NCBI RefSeq assembly: GCF_023266035.1
Contig: NZ_JAHFRY010000019.1
Location: 1 to 45,715 of the forward strand
Origin: Nevskia sp.
Lineage (GTDB): Bacteria; Pseudomonadota; Gammaproteobacteria; Nevskiales; Nevskiaceae
Direction: 5' to 3'
Length of the DNA: 45,715 nt
The translations under genes were made by a program, and so were the position numbers. Positions 40,409 to 45,715 of this stretch are shown one piece after another. Under the pieces are notes generated by a model. The model was not told the origin of the DNA and ran no database searches. It was given only the letters and a program-made list of their open reading frames with translations. Numbering within the stretch: the first letter of the stretch is position 1; each line of letters opens with the position of its first letter.

Positions 40409-40711
40409 ATGTCACCGACTACCGACGAATCATCGCGCCAACTGCAGGGCGCCATCGCCTTACTTAAGGCTGGCATCGACCGCGGCAGCGCCCGCATCGA
40501 GGAAACCCATCTGGCGATCGCCGACAAACCGTTCCGCGTACTCGCTTGTGTGCCCGTAGTGGCCGAGATCAGCGGCATCGTCCGGCAGTTCCACGACGGC
40601 ATCACCCAGGCCGTGCACCTCGGCGTTCGCGGCCTGAGCGCCGTCGGCTGCGATGCGGCGATCCGGGTACTCGACCAGATTCAGGATCAACCGGGACGGG
40701 CGCGCTGGTGA
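40409..40711 (+). CDS. Small unknown protein coupled to the lipase gene
   Basis: A 100-residue product from ATG 40409 just after the palindrome; a longer frame from 40346 would translate the operator and is unlikely. The sequence is amphipathic helical (SSRQLQGAIALLKAGIDRGS, then ARIEETHLAIADKPF) followed by a hydrophobic segment (VLACVPVVAEISGIVRQFHD) and GITQAVHLGVRGLSAVGCDA. No signal peptide and no family that I recognise. The stop overlaps the GTG of the lipase-like gene (GTGA), so the two are co-translated. It might be a helper or chaperone for the hydrolase; this rests only on gene order. Confidence 0.7.
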   Translation: MSPTTDESSRQLQGAIALLKAGIDRGSARIEETHLAIADKPFRVLACVPVVAEISGIVRQFHDGITQAVHLGVRGLSAVGCDAAIRVLDQIQDQPGRARW

Positions 40712-41664
40712 ATCGCCTGCAAACGGTCGTCAGCGCCACCAATGGCGTGTTCGGCGATTTCCTCGCCAGAACTGGCAATGGCCTGGCGACCACGTTCGGC
40801 TTCCGTGATCGCCAGGGCTGCCTGCTGTCGCTGAGCCGCGCCGCCCTCGCCGCCGAACATCCGGACGCCAGCGGTGACATCGCGGTGTTCCTGCATGGCC
40901 TGTGCTGCGATGAGCACATCTGGTCGGCCTACGCCGATGAGAATGGCGGCGATACCTACGCCTCGAAGCTGCACCGCGAGCACCACTACACGCCGGTGTT
41001 CCTGCGCTACAACAGCGGCCGGCACATCTCCGAGAACGGCGAGGATTTCGCCGCCGTCCTCGAAACCCTGCTTGCGAACTGGCCGGTAAAAGTGCGCCGC
41101 GTGGCGCTGATCGGCCACAGCATGGGCGGGCTGATCGCCCGCAGTGCAGCGCATCAGGCGCTCGAACGCGGTTTGCTGTGGCCTGAGAAGATCAGCCATC
41201 TGGTCTGCCTCGGCAGCCCGCATCACGGCGCACCACTGGAACGCTTCGGCCATCTGGCGACCAGCCTGCTCGGCATGCTCGACATCACCCGGCCGCTGGC
41301 GACGGCGATCAACGCCCGCTCGGCCGGCATCAAGGATCTGCGCCACGGCAGTCTGCGCCACGACGACTGGCGCGACCACGATCAAGACCTGATCGGCCAC
41401 GACACTCGCCTGCCGGTGCTGCGCCTGCCGAAGGCGCGCCTGCACTTCATCGGCGCGATGCTCGGCGACGGCCCGCTGCATCCGCGCACGCGCTGGATCG
41501 GCGATGGTCTGGTGCTGCACGATAGCGCCAGCGGCCATCACCTGAACAAAACCCTTAAAGTGCCGTTCATCGAGGGTGATGGCCTGATGCTGCCCAGCCT
41601 GCATCATCTGCGGCTGGTCAACCATCCCGATGTCTACCCGCATCTGTTGCGCTGGCTGACGTAG
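40708..41664 (+). CDS. Lipase/esterase-like alpha/beta hydrolase
   Basis: GTG 40708 (overlapping the upstream stop) gives 318 residues. Oxyanion motif FLHGLCCDEHIW (about 61-72), nucleophile elbow GHSMGG with Ser138, and SPHHGAPLER after it, as in PGAP1/triacylglycerol-lipase-type enzymes. The catalytic His is probably in the C-terminal LPSLHHLRLVNHP segment and the acid in GDGLVLHDSA. No signal peptide, so probably cytoplasmic, perhaps acting on stored lipid or polyester. Longer upstream frames lie over the small gene and are rejected. The stop codon sits inside a palindromic repeat (41661-41726). Confidence 0.85.
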   Translation: MNRLQTVVSATNGVFGDFLARTGNGLATTFGFRDRQGCLLSLSRAALAAEHPDASGDIAVFLHGLCCDEHIWSAYADENGGDTYASKLHREHHYTPVFLRYNSGRHISENGEDFAAVLETLLANWPVKVRRVALIGHSMGGLIARSAAHQALERGLLWPEKISHLVCLGSPHHGAPLERFGHLATSLLGMLDITRPLATAINARSAGIKDLRHGSLRHDDWRDHDQDLIGHDTRLPVLRLPKARLHFIGAMLGDGPLHPRTRWIGDGLVLHDSASGHHLNKTLKVPFIEGDGLMLPSLHHLRLVNHPDVYPHLLRWLT

Positions 41665-41726
41665 GGCGGCCCATGGCCGCCGGCGCACCTCGACGACTGC
41701 GCATACGGCGGGCGTGGCCGCCCTAC
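41661..41726. repeat. REP-like palindromic element
   Basis: GTAGGGCGGCC (41661-41671) and GGCCGCCCTAC (41716-41726) are perfect 11-bp inverted repeats. An inner pairing of CGCCGGCGCA-like and TGCGC-ACGGCG sequence continues the hairpin. It starts with the lipase stop codon, so it may end that transcript or be an insertion of a small palindromic repeat. Only one copy is in the window. Confidence 0.6.
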
Positions 41727-41788
41727 AGAAGCGGCCTGATCCGCTGAACTCACTACCATCCGGCATCGCCACCGAGAGACCCAAGCCC

Positions 41789-42754
41789 GTGCTGATCCTG
41801 AAAGTCTTCCTGCTGCTGTTCGCGCTGACCATCGCCATCTATGTCGGCCTGTACTTCCTGGCACCGAAGAAGATTGCCGATACCGCGATGAGCCTGGAGC
41901 GGATGCGCGCCGGCCTGCAGCGTTCGGAACTGGACATCGACGCCAATGGAAGGAACCTTCATATCGTCTATCTGGAAGGTGGCCCGCTGGGCGCCCCACC
42001 GCTGCTGTTGCTGCACGGCATCGGCGCCGACAAGGACAACTGGACCCGCGTCGCCGCCACGCTGAGCAAGCGCTACCGCATCTATGCGATCGACCTGCCC
42101 GGCTTCGGCGAAAGCTCGAAACCGGCCGATGCCCGCTACCGGATCAGCGATCAGGTGGAACGGGTGGCGCGGGTCGCCAGCAAGCTCGGTCTGACCCGTT
42201 TCCATCTCGGCGGCAACTCGATGGGCGGCTGGATTTCGGCGGCCTACGCGATCGCCCATCCGGAAGCCGTGCAAAGCCTGTGGCTGCTCGATCCGGGCGG
42301 TGCTATGTCAGCCGACGATTCGGAGATGATCAAGCTGATTGCTGCCGGCATGCCGCCGCCGCTGTTCGCCCGCAGCGCGCAGGACTTCGGCCGTTTGATG
42401 CAGTTCGTGATGCAGAAGCCGCCGTTCATTCCGGCGCCGGTGCGCCAGGTGCTGATCGATCGGCAGATCGCCGACTACGCGCTCAACGAATACATCTTCG
42501 GCGAGATTCGCGAGCAGTCCGACGCGCTCGACGCAACACTGGCCGAGATGAATCCGCCGCTGGCCACGCCGACCCTGATCGTCTGGGGCGACAAGGATCG
42601 CGTGCTGCATCCCTCCGGTGCCGCGATCCTGCATCGCCTGTTGCCGAACTCGCAGGTGCAGATGATGGCCGGCATCGGTCATCTGCCGATGCTCGAAGCA
42701 CCGGGCCGGGCGGCGCAGGACTACCTCGCGTTCCGTGCCGGCCTGGCCGACTGA
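41789..42754 (+). CDS. Membrane-anchored alpha/beta hydrolase
   Basis: I chose GTG 41789, which gives 321 residues starting directly with a membrane anchor (MLILKVFLLLFALTIAIYVG, then LYFL); a frame from 41714 would run through the palindromic repeat. After a short stalk comes an alpha/beta-hydrolase fold: LLLLHGIGADKDNW (oxyanion), DLPGFGESSKP, GGNSMGGWIS with Ser144, WGDKDRVLHPS with Asp270 as the acid, and GIGHLPMLEAP with His298. It resembles the family of monoglyceride-lipase/MhpC-like enzymes that are tethered to the inner membrane. Substrate unknown; a lipid ester is likely. Converges with the unknown gene ending at 42764. Confidence 0.88.
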   Translation: MLILKVFLLLFALTIAIYVGLYFLAPKKIADTAMSLERMRAGLQRSELDIDANGRNLHIVYLEGGPLGAPPLLLLHGIGADKDNWTRVAATLSKRYRIYAIDLPGFGESSKPADARYRISDQVERVARVASKLGLTRFHLGGNSMGGWISAAYAIAHPEAVQSLWLLDPGGAMSADDSEMIKLIAAGMPPPLFARSAQDFGRLMQFVMQKPPFIPAPVRQVLIDRQIADYALNEYIFGEIREQSDALDATLAEMNPPLATPTLIVWGDKDRVLHPSGAAILHRLLPNSQVQMMAGIGHLPMLEAPGRAAQDYLAFRAGLAD

Positions 42755-42763
42755 AGACTGACC

Positions 42764-43450
42764 TCAGTGCAGCGCCGTGCTCGCCATCCGCTCGATGCCG
42801 CCACGGTAGTAATCGAAGCGCACCGCCAGCTGCGCGAACACCGGCTTCAAGCCAAAGGTATCGGCCAGTTCGTGCTTCGCCGCTGAAGCGAAGTGCGAGC
42901 GGCTCATGTTGCAGTAGTAGTCCAGGCCCAGCGGCCGGTTGAAATAGCGGCGGCGATGCTCGATCCACGGCGCGCACCAGCCGGCCAGGAACAGCGCGTA
43001 GTTGCCGATCTGCGACAGCACCAGGAAGCGCCGCTCGTGGCCGGCGTTCTGGGCTTCGTGCATCAGGTCGACGAGGTAGTCGTAGTCCTGCGTCTCGCCA
43101 GACTGCACCCGATGCAGGCGCTCGTTGCTCGAGAACAGCGCCAGCAGGTTCGACAGGTAGTGAATGGTCCGGCGCTCGCCGGAATCGCGGCGGCCGGCCA
43201 GCGCCCGGCGCAGCATCACGTTGAAGTAGAGCTTCGGCGAGACATCGACCCAGGCTGAGGTTGGATCGAGCATCGCGTCCTGCACGTAGCGGCTTTCGAG
43301 CAAGGATTCGAGCGTGCTCGGCTGTTCGATGACCCGGCGCGCGGCTTCCACGGCATCGGTTCCCGGCACCGGGAAATGCTCGAACAGGAACAGCAGATCC
43401 TTCTGTTCCAGCGCGGTGGCACCAAACTGCGCAAAGTCGGGCGATTGCAT
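42764..43450 (-). CDS. Conserved-looking protein of unknown function
   Basis: 228 residues from ATG 43450, preceded by a strong GGAGGT. The frame extends further upstream but without a comparable ribosome-binding site. Soluble, helical, rich in aromatic and Arg residues: MQSPDFAQFGATALEQKDLL, FLFEHFPVPGTDAVEAARRV, WVDVSPKLYFNVMLRRALAG, RRTIHYLSNLLALFSSNERL and YFNRPLGLDYYCNMSRSHFA. No catalytic motif I can name. It has the look of an iron- or heme-related helical bundle only in a very loose sense, so no function is proposed. It lies 148 bp downstream... i.e. to the left of the photolyase-like gene end, on the same strand, probably separately transcribed. Confidence 0.7.
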   Translation of the reverse strand: MQSPDFAQFGATALEQKDLLFLFEHFPVPGTDAVEAARRVIEQPSTLESLLESRYVQDAMLDPTSAWVDVSPKLYFNVMLRRALAGRRDSGERRTIHYLSNLLALFSSNERLHRVQSGETQDYDYLVDLMHEAQNAGHERRFLVLSQIGNYALFLAGWCAPWIEHRRRYFNRPLGLDYYCNMSRSHFASAAKHELADTFGLKPVFAQLAVRFDYYRGGIERMASTALH

Positions 43451-43598
43451 GACGACCTCCGAGAGCGGTTGAGCTACCCGAAGGACTATGCACATCCCAT
43501 GCCGCAGCGCCGTCAAAAATTCCTGTTAGCACAGTGACTTGGCGGCTGCTAACGAATGCCGCCAGTCCGCTTCGCAATACCGCTGATACCTACCCGGT

Positions 43599-44822
43599 TC
43601 AGGGAATCTGCAGTTCGGCGAGCAGCGGGCGAATCTGTTCGCGCAACTGGAAGAAGCCCTTGTCGGCATGCGGCCAGAACGCCGTGTCCCAGGCCCGATG
43701 CAGCTGCACCAGGCTGATACCCCGCGCGCGCAGATCGCGCGCCAGCAGACCGAGCGCGCCGGCCGCCGGGCCAAGCGGCGCATAGGCCGTGACCACTTGC
43801 TCGATGCCGTGCTCGGCCAGCCAGCGCTGGCGGTCAGTGGTCAGCACTCGTTGTGCCGGCGGGCCGTAATGCGCGCTGGCGCGGCTCAGACCATCGGCAA
43901 GTGCTGCCTCGGCATAAGCGATCACCGAGTCGCTGACCGGCAGCCAGGAGCGCCGTACCGGGGACACATCACCAGCAATTGCGACCACATCGAGACCCTC
44001 GACGGCAGGCCAGGACTCGGCGCAGAGATCGTCGTCATGCAGCCACAGCGCCGTGCGCTTGCGCGCGTTCGGCAGCGGCAGTTCGCCGAGCTTCCCCGCC
44101 GCCGGAATCTCGTCCGCCGGCAACGGGCTGGCGTCCTCCTTGAGCTGGCCTTTCGGTGACCAGCGATCAGCCGTGTATTGCTGGATGTTCTCGGCGCGTG
44201 CCAGGTAATGCTTGCCCTGGGTCTGCAGGCCGGCAACCCAGCGCCAGCTCAAGGTGTTCGAGGCGGGATCGCCGTCGAGCAGATGGCGATAGAAAAAGTC
44301 CGCACCCAGCTGCCAGGGCAGGTTCAGGGTGAAAATCCAGATCGACGCGAACCACATGCGCGTGTGGTTGTGCAGGTAGCCGGTCGCGCGCAGCTCCTGC
44401 GTCCAGGCATCGAAACAGGCGATGCCGCTGTGGCCGTCGACTGCCGCCTGATAACGCTTGCGGAACGGCCTATCCAGACCGGAACCGTCGCTGATCTTGT
44501 CGATCAGGTCTTCGAGCTGGCTCTGATAATCGCGCCAGACTTTCGGCCGCAGTTCCAGCCAGCCTTTCCAGTAAGTGCGCCAGCAGACTTCCTGGATGAA
44601 CTTCTCGGCGGCTGGGAACGAATGACTGCCGAGCACGGCGCGGGCAATTTCATCCTCGGTGATCAGGCGATGACGCAGCGCCGGCGACAGCAGCGACACG
44701 TTGTCGCGCTGGCTGGGGCCAAGATCGCTGTTGCGCTCGTTCGCGTAATGGTTGCCGGCGCTGGGCAGGAACTCGGCAAGCCGCGCGAGCGCGGCACTGC
44801 GAGTCGGGATGAAGGCAGTCAT
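43599..44822 (-). CDS. Photolyase/cryptochrome-like protein with apparently permuted domains
   Basis: 407 residues from ATG 44822 (a longer upstream frame lacks support). The N-terminal two-thirds is a photolyase FAD-binding domain: DNVSLLSPALRHRLI (40-54), FIQEVCWRTYWKGWLE, LRATGYLHNHTRMWFAS (144-160) and LLDGDPASNTLSWRWVAGLQ with TQGKHYLARAENIQQYT (181-217), which cover the usual FAD/DNA contacts. The photolyase antenna domain is missing in front. Instead, residues about 255-400 look like that Rossmann-type domain: TALWLHDDDLCAESWP, WLAEHGIEQVVTAYAPLGPA, then GLLARDLRARGISLVQLHRA. DNA repair or light sensing is therefore inferred. FAD_binding_7 assignment is strong; the permutation is by eye. 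Confidence 0.8.
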   Translation of the reverse strand: MTAFIPTRSAALARLAEFLPSAGNHYANERNSDLGPSQRDNVSLLSPALRHRLITEDEIARAVLGSHSFPAAEKFIQEVCWRTYWKGWLELRPKVWRDYQSQLEDLIDKISDGSGLDRPFRKRYQAAVDGHSGIACFDAWTQELRATGYLHNHTRMWFASIWIFTLNLPWQLGADFFYRHLLDGDPASNTLSWRWVAGLQTQGKHYLARAENIQQYTADRWSPKGQLKEDASPLPADEIPAAGKLGELPLPNARKRTALWLHDDDLCAESWPAVEGLDVVAIAGDVSPVRRSWLPVSDSVIAYAEAALADGLSRASAHYGPPAQRVLTTDRQRWLAEHGIEQVVTAYAPLGPAAGALGLLARDLRARGISLVQLHRAWDTAFWPHADKGFFQLREQIRPLLAELQIP

Positions 44823-44939
44823 CGTGGATGAATGGGCGAGAAGATCGGGCGCCGACGCTGCGTGATCGCCACGGCGGATGCAAGCATCGAAACCGCCAGC
44901 CGGCGACAATCGCCGCCGCGCCAGCCTCCAGACCGTTTA

Positions 44940-45715
44940 ATGACCGCAACCGCCGCCTCCGATACCACCCCGCCGCGCCGCAAGCTGTCCGCCCTCGCCG
45001 GCCTGCTGCCGTTCCTGGCGCCGTACCGTGGCCGGCTGATCATGGCGACCGCGACGCTGATCCTTAGCTCCGGCGCAATGCTGATGGTGCCGCTGGCGTT
45101 TCGTGATCTGATCGACGAAGGCTTCGTCGCCAGCGCCGCTGCCGACAGCCACATCAACGCGCACTTCGCGGCACTCGGCCTGCTCGCCATCTTCTGGGCC
45201 TTGGCCACTGCCGGGCGCTTCTACTTCGTCAGCTGGATCGGCGAGCGGGTCACCGCCGATCTGCGCAGCGCGGTCTATCGCCGAATGCTGGCGCAGTCGC
45301 CGGAGTTCTTCGAAACCACGCGCACCGGCGAAGTGCTGTCGCGGCTGACTGGCGACACCACCCTGGTGCAGACCGTGGTCGGCTCCTCGGTGTCGATGGG
45401 CCTGCGCAGCCTGCTGCAGTTCATCGGCGGCATGGTGATGCTCGGCGTGACCAGCCCGCGCCTGTTCGTGATCACCGTGGTGCTGCTCGCCGTGGTCGTG
45501 GTGCCGCTGGTGCTGATCGGCCGCGGCGTGCGCCGGATGTCCCGCGATGCCCAGGATCGCCTCGCCGATACCTCGGCAGTCGCCGGTGAAATCCTCAACG
45601 CGATTCCCACCGTGCAGGCCTTCACCCAGGAAGGCCGCGAATCGGCGCGCTACGACGCCAGCGTCGACGACAGCTTCAAGTCGGCGATCCGCCGCGCCCG
45701 GTTGCGCGCGCTGAT
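44940..45715 (+). CDS. ABC exporter, MsbA-like (N-terminal part; runs off the window)
   Basis: From ATG 44940 the frame is open to the last base, so only the first ~258 residues are seen. After a short soluble start (MTATAASDTTPPRRKLSALA) comes the type I ABC exporter membrane domain: LLPFLAPYRGRLIMATATLI, LMVPLAFRDLIDEGF, WIGERVTADLRSAVYRRMLA, QSPEFFETTRTGEVLSRLTG, DTTLVQTVVGSSVSMGLRSL and GEILNAIPTVQAFTQE. The FFETTRTGEVLSRLTGDT and VQAFTQE segments are typical of MsbA/HlyB-type half-transporters with a fused ATPase, which would lie beyond the window. Divergent from the photolyase-like gene with 117 bp between the starts. Substrate (lipid A, drug or lipid) cannot be told. Confidence 0.92.
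   Translation, partial: MTATAASDTTPPRRKLSALAGLLPFLAPYRGRLIMATATLILSSGAMLMVPLAFRDLIDEGFVASAAADSHINAHFAALGLLAIFWALATAGRFYFVSWIGERVTADLRSAVYRRMLAQSPEFFETTRTGEVLSRLTGDTTLVQTVVGSSVSMGLRSLLQFIGGMVMLGVTSPRLFVITVVLLAVVVVPLVLIGRGVRRMSRDAQDRLADTSAVAGEILNAIPTVQAFTQEGRESARYDASVDDSFKSAIRRARLRAL

Noticed and set aside
40264..40605. N-terminal extension of the nitronate-monooxygenase-like protein by 114 codons
   Set aside because: The extension would cross the divergent promoter region, the palindrome and the small gene; the family domain starts at the TTG with a good ribosome-binding site.
1..45715. CRISPR arrays, insertion sequences and rRNA genes
   Set aside because: No regularly spaced repeats, transposase genes with terminal repeats, or rRNA-like stretches were found on reading.

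Overview
The window looks like chromosomal DNA of a GC-rich gammaproteobacterium. The gene mix (RimO, RluF, MutY-YggX, TesB, a PHA-synthase-like hydrolase, acyl-CoA dehydrogenase, a very large TPS-type exoprotein) would fit Nevskiales/Solimonadaceae-type lipid- and hydrocarbon-using aquatic bacteria. That placement is inferred from gene content and composition; there is no rRNA here to test it.

Left part (1-16.4 kb): a plus-strand surface/secretion locus. It has the 3' end of a Porin_5-type outer-membrane porin, an exported coiled-coil protein, a YbjN-domain protein, a 3982-residue filamentous-haemagglutinin-family exoprotein (TPS domain at the N-terminus, DUF3739-like C-terminus) and a secreted PstS-like binding protein. 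It ends at a strong intrinsic terminator. No TpsB/FhaC transporter and no pstCAB genes lie in the window.

16.4-23.8 kb: metabolic genes. These are a PHA-synthase-like alpha/beta hydrolase and an LCAD-like acyl-CoA dehydrogenase (one minus-strand operon, two palindromes upstream), an exported DUF1223 thioredoxin-like protein, a membrane-anchored GltB-like FMN protein, an SDR and a multi-pass membrane protein.

23.842-29.863 kb: a compact integrative element of about 6 kb in the tRNA-Phe(GAA) gene. A 45-bp copy of the tRNA 3' half (anticodon loop to CCA) marks the left end; the intact tRNA marks the right end. From left to right it carries a type II-A-like (St85/Eco1-like) retron (ncRNA with a perfect 27-bp msd stem, an NDT-like/wHTH effector, a reverse transcriptase), an unknown 294-residue protein, a stack of hairpins next to and inside a replication-initiation-factor gene, an Xis-like protein and a tyrosine integrase. 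The retron genes are visibly AT-rich compared with rep/xis/int, so the retron looks like exchangeable defence cargo on a small integrating and possibly replicating element or phage satellite. This is the most interesting part of the window.

Right part (29.9-45.7 kb): housekeeping and accessory genes. They include yggX, mutY and an AsmA-family gene (minus operon), rimO, a small membrane protein, rluF, a BaiN/HI0933-like flavoprotein, tesB, a TetR regulator, a nitronate-monooxygenase-like gene, two alpha/beta hydrolases, a conserved unknown, a photolyase-like protein whose domains appear circularly permuted, and the start of an MsbA-like ABC exporter that runs off the window.
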